Assembly (NCBI RefSeq): GCF_025567465.1
Contig: NZ_JAOQKI010000003.1
Coordinates: forward strand, 114,189-178,188
Reading direction: 5' to 3'
Source: Roseburia_C amylophila
GTDB lineage: Bacteria; Bacillota; Clostridia; Lachnospirales; Lachnospiraceae
DNA length: 64,000 nucleotides
Shown here: positions 17,366-25,393 of the stretch, piece by piece
How positions within the stretch are numbered: the first letter of the stretch is position 1
Layout: every line of letters begins with the position of its first letter
Position numbers and translations under genes: made by a program
The notes under the pieces: model-generated
Told to the model about the DNA's origin: nothing
The model's database searches: none
Seen by the model: only the letters and a program-made list of their open reading frames with translations

Positions 17366-17431
17366 GAAAATGTTTTTTTAAATGGTAAATACAGGAAGTG
17401 TCTGATAATAATATAGAAAAATGAAAAAAGA

Positions 17432-17478
17432 AACTGTAACTTTGAAGTATAGTCATCAAAGCTACAGTTCCTTTTTTA
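17432..17478. terminator. Bidirectional terminator between murF and plsC
   Basis: AACTGTAACTTTGA (17432-17445) pairs with TCAAAGCTACAGTT (17456-17469) and is followed by CCTTTTTT. A-rich sequence on the left side gives a T-run for the opposite strand, so it can serve both convergent genes. Confidence 0.8.
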
Positions 17479-17492
17479 TCAATATTTGCGGT

Positions 17493-18227
17493 TTAAAGAT
17501 ATTTCCGGTTATCTGCCAGCAGCTCATGTACCGTATTCTGTGTATAGGCAGCAAGATGTTTGCGGTCATCAGCAGAAAGCTGATCTAAATAAATCGGAGT
17601 ACCATACTGCAGGATAACATGGGTAGGTTTTACCTTTGGAAAATGATTTTCCAGAATATCAGCAGAATTGGTGATTGCCATAGGAACAATCGGACATCCG
17701 GTTTTCTCAGAGAGCTTTAGGCTTCCGGCTTTGAAAGGAAGCATTTCGTCCTCAGTCTTGTTTCTGGTACCTTCCGGGAAGATACACATGGAAATACCGG
17801 CTTTAATCTGGTCGATACCGGTCAGGATGGTTTTTAAGCCCTTCTTCATATCGGTACGGTCTAAGAAGAGGCAGTAGAGCCGCTTCATCCAGATGTTTAA
17901 AAGAGGAACTTTTCCCATGGTGTCTTTGGCAATGTAACCGGTGAGTCTCGGACATCTGGAATAAGTGATAATAATGTCAAAATAACTTCTATGATTTCCG
18001 ATATAAAGAACTGGAACATCTTTTGGAACATTTTCTTCCCCGATTACAGTCAGCTTAACGCCACAGATAAACATAATCACACGGAATGCCCACTGCACCA
18101 TGCGAAGACTGCTGATATCGGCGGCATGGCGGTTGCATTTACGGATAATCCATTCTACAAAGAGAACTGGAATACCAAGAATCAGGTAAAGAACAGCAAA
18201 TAAAAGTGCAAGAATTGCTCGTATCAT
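17493..18227 (-). CDS. plsC: 1-acyl-sn-glycerol-3-phosphate acyltransferase
   Basis: A 244-residue membrane-associated acyltransferase that converts lysophosphatidic acid to phosphatidic acid. An N-terminal hydrophobic helix (ILALLFAVLYLILGIPVLFV) is followed by the catalytic NHxxxxD box as NHRSYFD near residue 92, FLDRTD near 137, the FPEGTRNK substrate motif near residue 166, and PIVPMAITN. All four PlsC blocks are present. It is convergent with murF. plsY, which makes its substrate, is encoded at 24190 on the same strand. Confidence 0.92.
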   Translation of the reverse strand: MIRAILALLFAVLYLILGIPVLFVEWIIRKCNRHAADISSLRMVQWAFRVIMFICGVKLTVIGEENVPKDVPVLYIGNHRSYFDIIITYSRCPRLTGYIAKDTMGKVPLLNIWMKRLYCLFLDRTDMKKGLKTILTGIDQIKAGISMCIFPEGTRNKTEDEMLPFKAGSLKLSEKTGCPIVPMAITNSADILENHFPKVKPTHVILQYGTPIYLDQLSADDRKHLAAYTQNTVHELLADNRKYL

Positions 18228-18370
18228 AGAGATAGAATTCCTTTCTGGATATAAATTTCAAAAACAAAATACTGATTTCTTTCCCTATTATAGCGGTAAA
18301 GCTTAAGAATTACAACATGATAATCCGGATTTTGGAATAGAATGAAAAGAATAAAAACAGGGAGAAGAAA

Positions 18371-18811
18371 GTGAAACGGAAAACAATAGAAGCAAGGAAA
18401 GCTGTCCGGAGTGTCACCGGTCTGCTTGCGGTAGCATGGATTGGACTGGCAGCAGCAGGCTGCGGTATCGAAGATACCAATGGCAGTAAAATAGAAGACG
18501 TGGAATTTACCGTGTTAGAAGAGGAAGCAGTGCCGGAAGAATTGAAGCAGGAAATTGAAGAACGAAAGGAAATGGATTTCAAGCTGACTTATGAAGATAA
18601 CGGAAAACTCTATATTGCAAGGGGTTATGGAGAGAAGGAAACGGGAGGCTACAGCATTTCCGTAAAAGATGTTTATCTGACTCAGAATGCCCTCTGTTTT
18701 GTTACAACGCTGATTGGCCCGGGGGAGAATGAGACGGTGGCAAAGGCACCAAGTTTCCCATATATTGTGGTTGAGATGACAAAATGTGACAAGAACGTGT
18801 TGTTTGAGTGA
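18371..18811 (+). CDS. PrcB-domain lipoprotein
   Basis: A 146-residue exported lipoprotein. The N-terminal signal has a basic start, the hydrophobic LLAVAWIGLA, and the lipobox LAAAGC with the acylated Cys at residue 31. The mature domain (GYGEKETGGYSISVKDVYLT...FPYIVVEM) matches the PrcB C-terminal domain, first described in the Treponema dentilisin protease complex and widespread alone in Clostridia. It probably acts at the outer face of the membrane; its function is not known. Start GTG 18371 follows AGGGAGAAG. Confidence 0.75.
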   Translation: MKRKTIEARKAVRSVTGLLAVAWIGLAAAGCGIEDTNGSKIEDVEFTVLEEEAVPEELKQEIEERKEMDFKLTYEDNGKLYIARGYGEKETGGYSISVKDVYLTQNALCFVTTLIGPGENETVAKAPSFPYIVVEMTKCDKNVLFE

Positions 18812-18832
18812 AAAAATGGTACTTTTTTCCCT

Positions 18833-18861
18833 TTGACAGCATTTTAACACGGTGATATACT
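18833..18861 (+). promoter_or_regulatory. Strong vegetative promoter of veg
   Basis: Consensus TTGACA (18833-18838), 17-base spacer and TATACT (18856-18861), 34 bases before the Veg start. This is the closest match to the SigA consensus in the window, in keeping with the very strong veg promoter known in Bacillus. Confidence 0.8.
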
Positions 18862-18894
18862 AAAGAGCGTGGATAAAAAAGGAGGAACTGGTAT

Positions 18895-19137
18895 ATGCAG
18901 AGAGCAGATATTAACAGAGTCCGGGCATCCGTGCATCAGCAGTGCGGTAGCAGTGTAATGATTCAACTGGACAGAGGTCGTAATAAAGTAGATGTACAGC
19001 GTGGTGTAATACAGAATGCTTATCCGAGTGTATTCACGATTCTTGTAGATGATGAAAGAGAAGGCAATCCGCCACAGTTATTATCTTTCAGTTATACAGA
19101 TATCATCACAAGAGATATCCGAATGAAATTATGTTAG
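18895..19137 (+). CDS. veg: Veg family protein
   Basis: An 80-residue protein with the Veg signature: RADINRVRASV, GRNKVDVQRGVI, and YPSVFTILVDD followed by LSFSYTDIIT near the end. In Bacillus, Veg influences biofilm formation and spore outgrowth, and its fold is a small Sm-like barrel. The RBS AAAGGAGG is near perfect. Its mRNA is probably ended by the hairpin at 19148-19197, which also covers the start of the next gene. Confidence 0.92.
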   Translation: MQRADINRVRASVHQQCGSSVMIQLDRGRNKVDVQRGVIQNAYPSVFTILVDDEREGNPPQLLSFSYTDIITRDIRMKLC

Positions 19138-19147
19138 AAGAATAAAG

Positions 19148-19197
19148 TCCCTTTTTCCTGAATAAAATGAAATAACATTCAGGAAGGGGATTTTTTT
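19148..19197 (+). terminator. Terminator of veg overlapping the RBS of the next gene
   Basis: The left arm (19148-19163, TCCC...CCTGAAT) pairs with ATTCAGGAAGGGGA (19077-19090 plus 100, i.e. 19177-19190), followed by seven T. The right arm is itself the Shine-Dalgarno AGGAAGGGG for GTG 19199. A folded hairpin would thus both end transcription and hide the RBS. Confidence 0.75.
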
Positions 19198-19198
19198 A

Positions 19199-20758
19199 GT
19201 GGAAATAAAGAAACAGAACATACATATGAATTATGAAAAAGCCAGTGCCATGAGTCAGATTACTCTGGATGATGATTACAATCTACCGGATTATCGGCCG
19301 GATATTGTAAAAGTACTGAAAGAAAAAGGTGAAATCCGCTTTGATGAGATACAGGTAAAAGAAGGACGTATTTATGTGAAGGGGAATCTTATCTTTCATG
19401 TGCTCTACCGCAGCGATATGGAGGAGCATAAATTAGACTGCCTGCGGGGACAGATTCCATTTGAAGAAACCATCAGTATGGATGGAGTGAATGAATTAGA
19501 TCCGGTGGACGTCACAGCAGAACTGGAAGACATTAATATCGGAATTATTAATTCCAGAAAATTAAGTGTTCGTGCACTGGTGATGCTGAAGGCAGAAATG
19601 CGGATGCGCAAGGAGACGGAACTGATTACGGGAGTAGCCATGGAACATCCGTTGGAAATCCTTCAGAACAGGCATAATATTCTGGAATTGGAAACCTGTA
19701 AGAAAGATAATTACCGGTTGAAACAGGAAATAGAGCTGCCCCAGAGCAAGCCAGATGTAGAACAGATTTTATGGAAAAGTGTGCAGCTTCGGGGTGTGGA
19801 AACGAGGTTACGAGAAGAAAAAATCCAGCTTACCGGAGAAATAAGACTGTTTTTGCTATATTATGCCCAGAAAGAAGAACGCCGGTTAGAATGGTTAGAA
19901 GAGACGATACCACTGAACGGAGAACTTGCCTGTGAGGGATGCAGTGAGGAAAAAATCTATCGGATTCAGGTAACACCTGCCAGTGTGGAAGTAGAGGTCA
20001 GACCGGATTATGATGGAGAAGACCGGAAAATCAGTCTGGATATGACGTTAGAATTAGATATCTGTATCTGGAAGGAAACAGAGACAGATGTGGTAGAGGA
20101 CGTATATTCGCTGCGGGAAGAGATGACACCAGCTTATGAAGAAGTTACCATGAGCAGGCTGCTGGCAAAGAATTATGCAAAATGCCGGTTGACAGACCAC
20201 ATGAATTTAAAGAAGAATCAGGAGAATATCCTGCAGATTTGTTCCTGCGAAGGAATGGCATTTATTGACCATGTGGAGCCACAGGCAGATGGTCTTAAAG
20301 TGGAAGGAAGCCTGAATGTGGAAATCCTTTATGTAACTACGGACGATGCCATGCCGATTGGAACCTGCCGGGAGACATTTCCTTTTGAACAGCTGATTGA
20401 AGTCCCGGAAATGACAGACGATATGAACTATGAACTGGAAGCGGGAATCGAGCAGTTGTCAGCGATTCTTTTGGATAATACCCAGATTGAGGTAAAGGCA
20501 GTACTGAATCTGAATCTGATTGCATTTTCACAGGAGAACATCCAGAAAATGGATGAAATCAGAATTACAGAACGGGATATGGAAGAATTACAGAGACAGC
20601 CAGGAATTACCGGATATATTGTAAGAGAGGGGGACAGTCTCTGGAAAATTGCCAAGGCAAATCATACGACTATTTCCCAGTTAATGGAAACCAACGACTT
20701 AAAGAGTGAAGAAATTCAAAAAGGCGATAAATTGTTAATTGTAAAGATGGTATCATGA
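19199..20758 (+). CDS. SPOCS (DUF3794) and LysM domain protein
   Basis: A 519-residue protein with three SPOCS/DUF3794 modules (around residues 10-150, 165-300 and 320-450) and a C-terminal LysM domain starting at GYIVREGDSLWKIAKANHTT near residue 471, ending in a KGDKLLIVK strand. SPOCS proteins occur in spore-forming Firmicutes and are thought to work in the spore coat/cortex interface, like SipL/SafA. In C. difficile SipL, the LysM domain binds SpoIVA, a core coat protein. This gene is probably the SipL counterpart. It starts with GTG directly after the veg terminator. Confidence 0.82.
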   Translation: MEIKKQNIHMNYEKASAMSQITLDDDYNLPDYRPDIVKVLKEKGEIRFDEIQVKEGRIYVKGNLIFHVLYRSDMEEHKLDCLRGQIPFEETISMDGVNELDPVDVTAELEDINIGIINSRKLSVRALVMLKAEMRMRKETELITGVAMEHPLEILQNRHNILELETCKKDNYRLKQEIELPQSKPDVEQILWKSVQLRGVETRLREEKIQLTGEIRLFLLYYAQKEERRLEWLEETIPLNGELACEGCSEEKIYRIQVTPASVEVEVRPDYDGEDRKISLDMTLELDICIWKETETDVVEDVYSLREEMTPAYEEVTMSRLLAKNYAKCRLTDHMNLKKNQENILQICSCEGMAFIDHVEPQADGLKVEGSLNVEILYVTTDDAMPIGTCRETFPFEQLIEVPEMTDDMNYELEAGIEQLSAILLDNTQIEVKAVLNLNLIAFSQENIQKMDEIRITERDMEELQRQPGITGYIVREGDSLWKIAKANHTTISQLMETNDLKSEEIQKGDKLLIVKMVS

Positions 20759-20767
20759 TGTTATACT
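20739..20767 (+). promoter_or_regulatory. Likely promoter of NlpC/P60 gene
   Basis: TTGTAA (20739-20744), 17-base spacer and TATACT (20762-20767). The -35 lies within the last codons of the SPOCS/LysM gene, and the start codon follows at 20808. Confidence 0.6.
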
Positions 20768-20807
20768 AAGATGATAGGAAATACACAAAAGTGGAAGGAG
20801 CAGAAAT

Positions 20808-22034
20808 ATGCACAGAAAAAAACATATGTGGAAAATGCGGTTGGTTGCAGCAGGACTGGTAGCAATTCTTGGAATTTCATGTTTTCAAAGTGCGTCAGCA
20901 AGCGCTCTTTCAAAGGCTAAAAACAAGAAGAGTGAAGCACAGACCGCATTGGATAATGCCAATGCAGATATAGAGAATATACAGAGCCAGCAGCAGGAAC
21001 TGCAGTCCCAGATTGATGCACTGGATGCAGATCTGGTAAATATTATTATGAACTTAGATATTCTGGAAGGAGAACTTTCGGATAAGCAGACTGAACTGGA
21101 TAATGTGACAGCACAGCTTGCACAGGCGCAGGAAGATGAACAGAACCAGTACGATGCTATGAAAAAGCGTATCGTATATATGTATGAGAATGGGGATGAC
21201 AGTTATATTGAGGCACTGGTGGGCGCAACAGATTTCTCCGATTTACTGAATCGTCTGGAATATGCCCAGCAGATTTATGATTATGACAGAAATCTGCTGA
21301 CGCAGTATCAGGAGACAGTGCAGCAGGTAGCTGACCTTAAGAGTCAGGTGGAGACAGAGAAGGCAGAGTTAGAGGAAGTACAGCAGTCTTATCAGGAACA
21401 GCAGGCTTCTTATGAAAGCATGATTGCAGAGAAACAGTCTCAGATGTCTGATTTTGATACCCAGCTTGCATCAGCCCAGAGTCTTGCAGCCCAGTATAAA
21501 GCTACTGTTGATGAGCAGAATGAAATCATAAGACAGGAGCAGGCAGCTGCAGCAGCTGCCGCTGCTCAGAATAATAATAAAGGCAATAATACAACAACTG
21601 CTAACAATAATAATGGCAGCAATACCGGAGGTGACAGCACTACTGGTGGCAGTACAGGGGGAGGTGGATTGAATCCTCCTTTTAGTACATCAGTAAGTGG
21701 AAGTGATGTCGTATCTTATGCCTGCCAGTTTATTGGAAACCCGTATGTATGGGGCGGCGAGAGTCTCACCAATGGAGCGGACTGTTCCGGATTTATCAAG
21801 AGCGTTTATGCCAACTTTGGAATCAGCCTGCCACACAGTTCTGTGGCATTGCAGCGGGCAGGAAGTGAAGTGAGCTATGAGAATGCCCAGCCAGGTGACA
21901 TTGTCTGCTATGCCGGTCATGTGGCAATTTATATGGGCGGAGGGCAGATTGTCCATGCAAGTTCACCGTCTACCGGCATTAAGACAGGCTCAGCAACTTA
22001 TCGAAGCATTATATCTGTCCGGCGTGTATTGTAA
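20808..22034 (+). CDS. Secreted NlpC/P60 peptidoglycan hydrolase with coiled coil
   Basis: A 408-residue exported cell-wall endopeptidase. The signal peptide (KMRLVAAGLVAILGISCF, cleavage near SASA) precedes a long coiled coil rich in Gln, Glu and Asp (about residues 30-245), as in CwlO or PcsB. Next comes a low-complexity Ala/Asn/Gly linker, then an NlpC/P60 domain with the catalytic Cys in DCSGFIKSVY near residue 325 and His in GDIVCYAGHVAIYM, followed by VHASSP. PcsB/CwlO-type enzymes are often switched on by FtsEX, which is not in this window. The RBS GGAAGGAG is strong, and a terminator follows. Confidence 0.92.
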   Translation: MHRKKHMWKMRLVAAGLVAILGISCFQSASASALSKAKNKKSEAQTALDNANADIENIQSQQQELQSQIDALDADLVNIIMNLDILEGELSDKQTELDNVTAQLAQAQEDEQNQYDAMKKRIVYMYENGDDSYIEALVGATDFSDLLNRLEYAQQIYDYDRNLLTQYQETVQQVADLKSQVETEKAELEEVQQSYQEQQASYESMIAEKQSQMSDFDTQLASAQSLAAQYKATVDEQNEIIRQEQAAAAAAAAQNNNKGNNTTTANNNNGSNTGGDSTTGGSTGGGGLNPPFSTSVSGSDVVSYACQFIGNPYVWGGESLTNGADCSGFIKSVYANFGISLPHSSVALQRAGSEVSYENAQPGDIVCYAGHVAIYMGGGQIVHASSPSTGIKTGSATYRSIISVRRVL

Positions 22035-22070
22035 AAAGTTATCAATAAAGAAGAGAAATGATAAAAATTC

Positions 22071-22100
22071 CCCGCAGTAAGTAAACTACTGCGGGTTTTT
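22071..22100 (+). terminator. Intrinsic terminator after NlpC/P60 gene
   Basis: CCCGCAGTA (22071-22079) pairs perfectly with TACTGCGGG (22087-22095), followed by TTTTT. Confidence 0.9.
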
Positions 22101-22106
22101 AAGAAC

Positions 22107-22134
22107 TTGTAAAATCTTTCAAGTTGCGTATAAT
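22107..22134 (+). promoter_or_regulatory. Promoter of yqeY operon
   Basis: TTGTAA (22107-22112), 16-base spacer and TATAAT (22129-22134), 34 bases before ATG 22169 and just after the preceding terminator. Confidence 0.65.
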
Positions 22135-22168
22135 GAAAAAGTAGAAAATATTTTAGGAGGAATAAGAA

Positions 22169-22606
22169 ATGCAGATAGAACAGTTACAAAAAGAAATGAT
22201 AGCAGCAATGAAGGCAAAAGATAAACCAAGAAAAGATGCAATTTCTTCGCTGGTTTCTGCAGTGAAGAAAACAGCAATTGATGAAGGCTGTCGTGATGAC
22301 ATAAAAGAAGAATTAGTAAACCGTGTGATTTTAAAAGAAATGAAGACCGTAAAAGAACAGATTGATTCCTGTCCGGCAGAAAGAACAGATTTACTTGCGG
22401 AATATCAGCAGCGTTATGACATTATGAGCGAATATGCACCGGCAATGCTTTCTGAGGAAGAAGTACGTAAGATTCTGACAGAAAAATTTGCAGATGTCAT
22501 TGCAACAAAAAATAAAGGTCAGATTATGAAAACAGTTATGCCGGAGTTAAAAGGCAAGGCAGATGGAAAATTAATCGGACAGGTTGTAGCAGAGCTTTGC
22601 AAATAG
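22169..22606 (+). CDS. GatB/YqeY domain protein
   Basis: A 145-residue stand-alone version of the helical tail domain of GatB, the subunit of Asp/Glu-tRNA amidotransferase that grips tRNA. Typical stretches are AMKAKDKPRKDAISSLVSAVK at the start, YQQRYDIMSEYAPAMLSEEE, and a C-terminus with GQIMKTVMPELKGKADGKLIGQVV. Function of the stand-alone form is unsettled; tRNA binding is suspected. The RBS AGGAGG is ideal. It heads a three-gene set with a membrane protein and map. Confidence 0.9.
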   Translation: MQIEQLQKEMIAAMKAKDKPRKDAISSLVSAVKKTAIDEGCRDDIKEELVNRVILKEMKTVKEQIDSCPAERTDLLAEYQQRYDIMSEYAPAMLSEEEVRKILTEKFADVIATKNKGQIMKTVMPELKGKADGKLIGQVVAELCK

Positions 22607-22614
22607 GATAGTCT

Positions 22615-23280
22615 ATGAGTGAAAATAAATCACAGAAGAAGCGCATATGGTTCATTACAATACTGATTCTACTGGTACTGTTATTAATCAGTCTCTTTGT
22701 TTCCGGACGAAGGGGGAAGATTGTATACAGGGAGTATCTTTCCGAAGATATCCTGACAGTAGATGGAGAAAAACTGCAGCTTGGGGATCTGGCAATGTAT
22801 ATCGCTTATGAGGAACTGAAGGTAGAAGATGAGGCAGCAGCCTATGATTATTATGATACGAATAAATATTGGAATCTTCATACCAGTGGAAGGTTTGTAA
22901 AAGAAGTAGCAAAGACCCATGTCATCGAAATGGCAGTACATGATGAAATCTTTTACCGGCAGGCAATGGCAGAGAAACTGACGCTGGATGAAAAAGAAGA
23001 AGAACAGCTTCGTAGCCGTCAGGAGGATTTCTGGACGGATATGACAGAGGAACAGCAGGAAAGACTGGGCGTTGATAAAGCAGAGATAGATCGTCAGTTA
23101 GAGAAAGCTGCATTGGCACAGAAATATCAGAATCAGATAGCAGCAGAGAATAACAGTGATTTTGACGGTTACAGTGCCGGGGCAGAGCCATATGAGCAGA
23201 TTTTAAAAGAACATAAGTATAAACTGAATGAGAAGCTCTGGGACAGAGTGGATTTTGGGAATATCATATTGAATCATTAG
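22615..23280 (+). CDS. Membrane-anchored protein with SurA/PrsA-like N-terminal region
   Basis: A 221-residue protein with one N-terminal helix (WFITILILLVLLLISLFV), placing the rest outside the membrane. The outer part is acidic, helical and rich in Glu and Gln. Phrases such as EEEQLRSRQEDFWTDMTEEQQERLGVDKAEIDRQLEKAALAQKYQNQ, read in pieces, recall the N-terminal chaperone segments of SurA/PrsA-type foldases, but no parvulin domain follows. It starts 9 bases after the yqeY stop and lies 17 bases before map. An extracytoplasmic chaperone role is a guess. Confidence 0.65.
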   Translation: MSENKSQKKRIWFITILILLVLLLISLFVSGRRGKIVYREYLSEDILTVDGEKLQLGDLAMYIAYEELKVEDEAAAYDYYDTNKYWNLHTSGRFVKEVAKTHVIEMAVHDEIFYRQAMAEKLTLDEKEEEQLRSRQEDFWTDMTEEQQERLGVDKAEIDRQLEKAALAQKYQNQIAAENNSDFDGYSAGAEPYEQILKEHKYKLNEKLWDRVDFGNIILNH

Positions 23281-23297
23281 AATGGAAGGAATTAGAA

Positions 23298-24173
23298 ATG
23301 TCTGTAAAAATAGGTAGAAATGATCCCTGCTGGTGTGGCAGTGGAAGAAAGTATAAGACATGCCATCAGTCATTTGATGAAAAGATTGAAAAGTATCGTG
23401 AGGCAGGCTGTATTGTGCCAACCCATGATTTGATTAAGACACCGAAGGATATCGAAGGTATCAGGGAAAGTGCCAAAATTAATGTGGCAGTACTGGATTA
23501 TGTGGCTGAGCATATCAAAGCCGGCATGAGTACAGAAGAAATTGACCGTATGGTATATGAGAAAACAACAGCCATGGGTGGAATCCCGGCACCGCTTAAT
23601 TATCAAGGATTTCCGAAGAGCGTCTGTACATCAATTAATGAAGAAGTATGCCATGGTATTCCATCGGAGGATATTATTTTAAAGGATGGCGATATCATTA
23701 ATGTGGATGTTTCCACAATATTAGATGGATATTTTTCTGATTCCTCCAGAATGTTTCTGATTGGAGATGTCAGTGAAGAAAAGAAGCGTCTTGTCCAGGT
23801 AACGAAAGAATGTGTGGAAGAAGGCTTAAAAGCGGTAAAACCATGGGGCTTTTTAGGAGATATGGGACAGGCAGTGCATGACCATGCTTATGAAAATGGC
23901 TATACTATCGTAAGAGAAATCGGTGGACATGGTGTTGGAAAAGAATTCCACGAAGAGCCATGGGTTGGCTATCACAGCAAGAGAGGAACCGAGATGCTCT
24001 TAGTTCCGGGCATGATGTTTACGATTGAGCCAATGGTAAATATGGGAAAAGAAGCTATCTACATAGATGATGAAAATAACTGGACCGTGTATACAGAAGA
24101 CGGACTTCCAAGTGCCCAGTGGGAGATTCAGGTTCTGGTAACCGAAGAGGGAACCGAAGTTATTTCCTGGTAG
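23298..24173 (+). CDS. map: Methionine aminopeptidase type I with SEC-C motif
   Basis: Removes N-terminal Met from new proteins, using two metal ions. An N-terminal SEC-C zinc motif (RNDPCWCGSGRKYKTCH, residues 6-22) precedes the pita-bread catalytic domain. Metal ligands appear as INVDVS (Asp near 138), DSSRMF (Asp near 149), GGHGVGKEFHEEP with His near 214, TIEPM with Glu near 247, and a final Glu in SAQWEIQVLVTEEG. The SEC-C extension is common in Clostridial MetAPs and may dock on the ribosome. The RBS GGAAGGA lies at good spacing. Confidence 0.95.
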   Translation: MSVKIGRNDPCWCGSGRKYKTCHQSFDEKIEKYREAGCIVPTHDLIKTPKDIEGIRESAKINVAVLDYVAEHIKAGMSTEEIDRMVYEKTTAMGGIPAPLNYQGFPKSVCTSINEEVCHGIPSEDIILKDGDIINVDVSTILDGYFSDSSRMFLIGDVSEEKKRLVQVTKECVEEGLKAVKPWGFLGDMGQAVHDHAYENGYTIVREIGGHGVGKEFHEEPWVGYHSKRGTEMLLVPGMMFTIEPMVNMGKEAIYIDDENNWTVYTEDGLPSAQWEIQVLVTEEGTEVISW

Positions 24174-24189
24174 GTATCTCTTAAAAAAG

Positions 24190-24822
24190 CTATTTTTGAA
24201 AGAAAAACCGGATGGAAAGTTTCTCATTCTGGTAAGCGCAAAGATGCTTATAGATAACAAGCAGTGCAATTCCAAGGCAGGCAAAGTCAATGGAGAGAAC
24301 CGGCACAAAGAGAAAGACCAGAAGGCAGAATACGCCAAAGGTAATAATGGACCGGAAAAGATGTGGCCGGATAATTAAGACCACAGAAAAAAGAATATAA
24401 GCAGCTGCAAGGAAAAGAACCGGAAGAACAACCGGAAAGATTCCAAGCAGTACACCAAAGGAGACGGCAATGGCTTTGCCGCCTTTTTTGTTACTGTTTT
24501 TCGGATGAAACTGCAATGGGAACGCATGTCCGAGAACCGGTGCTATCAGAATCGGAATCATGTATGGAGTGTCAATATCCAATGTCCGTAGGGCAAGTAC
24601 GACCGGGAAAAAGCCCTTGAAAAGTTCCAAAAGGAGCGCAAGAATACCAGCCCGGAATCCGCCGTACACAAAGGCATTGGCAGTGCCGGGATTTCCATCC
24701 GGACTTAATGCACAGATATCTTTCTGGAATAATATCTTCGGAATCCAGTAGGCATAGAGTATGCTGCCGCTGAGATAGCCAACGATGGAAAAAAAGATGC
24801 AGGTGATAATTGACTGGTTCAT
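24190..24822 (-). CDS. plsY: Acyl-phosphate:glycerol-3-phosphate acyltransferase PlsY
   Basis: A 210-residue polytopic enzyme that makes lysophosphatidic acid from acyl-phosphate and glycerol-3-phosphate. The three PlsY motifs are present: the N-terminal GYLSGSILYAYWI with DGNPGTANAFVYGG (normally GSxNxGaTNA), ELFKGFFPVVLA with GHAFPL, and GGKAIAVSFG. The first motif differs from the usual 'GSKNIGATN', as in a clade of Firmicute PlsY paralogues, so substrate use may differ. Its 5' end faces repeat copy 4, which starts 25 bp upstream, so its promoter may be inside the repeat. Confidence 0.85.
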   Translation of the reverse strand: MNQSIITCIFFSIVGYLSGSILYAYWIPKILFQKDICALSPDGNPGTANAFVYGGFRAGILALLLELFKGFFPVVLALRTLDIDTPYMIPILIAPVLGHAFPLQFHPKNSNKKGGKAIAVSFGVLLGIFPVVLPVLFLAAAYILFSVVLIIRPHLFRSIITFGVFCLLVFLFVPVLSIDFACLGIALLVIYKHLCAYQNEKLSIRFFFQK

Positions 24823-24846
24823 ATAAAGGCTCCTTTTCTTTTCGAT

Positions 24847-25375
24847 AAACAGGTGATTGTGGAAGGAGATAGCGTTTGTATAAAGGAATTTTGCAGTATT
24901 CCATATGCATTGATTTTCCGATGATGAAATACCACCGTTCTAAGTAGTTCATTTTTCTTTTTCTGATAAAAACAGTCTTTTCCATGTTTAACAGAATCCT
25001 GGTACTGTTCGTCAAAGTACGGATGCCTGGTAAGGACTGTTAGGGGCACTTGGAATTTCGTCTGGCAACAGGCAACGCTGGTACAGGGATGTACCAGCGA
25101 GGCACAGTTGAACATGGATGTGAATTTGTGCCGGTTGCCAGATGAAAATAGCATGATGTCAAAATTCCTGGTGCCCCTTGCAGGCGTTATGTGGCATCCG
25201 CTTTTGACGGACAGTGCCGAGATTCTGTCAAAGCAAGCGAAAAGACAGTTTATAATCAAGAAAAATGAACCACTAAGAATGGTTGGCATTTCACATCCAG
25301 GAAAATCAGATGTACATGGAATGCCACAAAATTTCCTATTAAAATCTTTTCTCCTGCTTCCGTAATCACTTGTTT
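24847..25375 (+). repeat. Long-palindrome repeat element, copy 4 (largest)
   Basis: This is an imperfect palindrome of 529 bp. Ends are AAACAGGTGATTG (24847-24859) and, on the other strand, AAACAAGTGATTACG (25375-25361). Paired blocks run inward: AGTAGTTCATTTTTC with its partner at about 25258-25274; TGTTCGTCAAAGTACGGATGCC with the partner at 25196-25217; and AGGGGCACTTGGAATTT with AAAATTCCTGGTGCCCC. The core has GCTGGTAC (25077-25084), loop AGGGAT, GTACCAGC (25091-25098), then GGCACA / TGTGCC around GAACATGGATGTGAAT, all closed by CTGGCAAC / GGTTGCCAG. It fills the plsY to GT28 gap. Confidence 0.9.
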
Positions 25376-25393
25376 GAATAAAAGCAATTGTCG

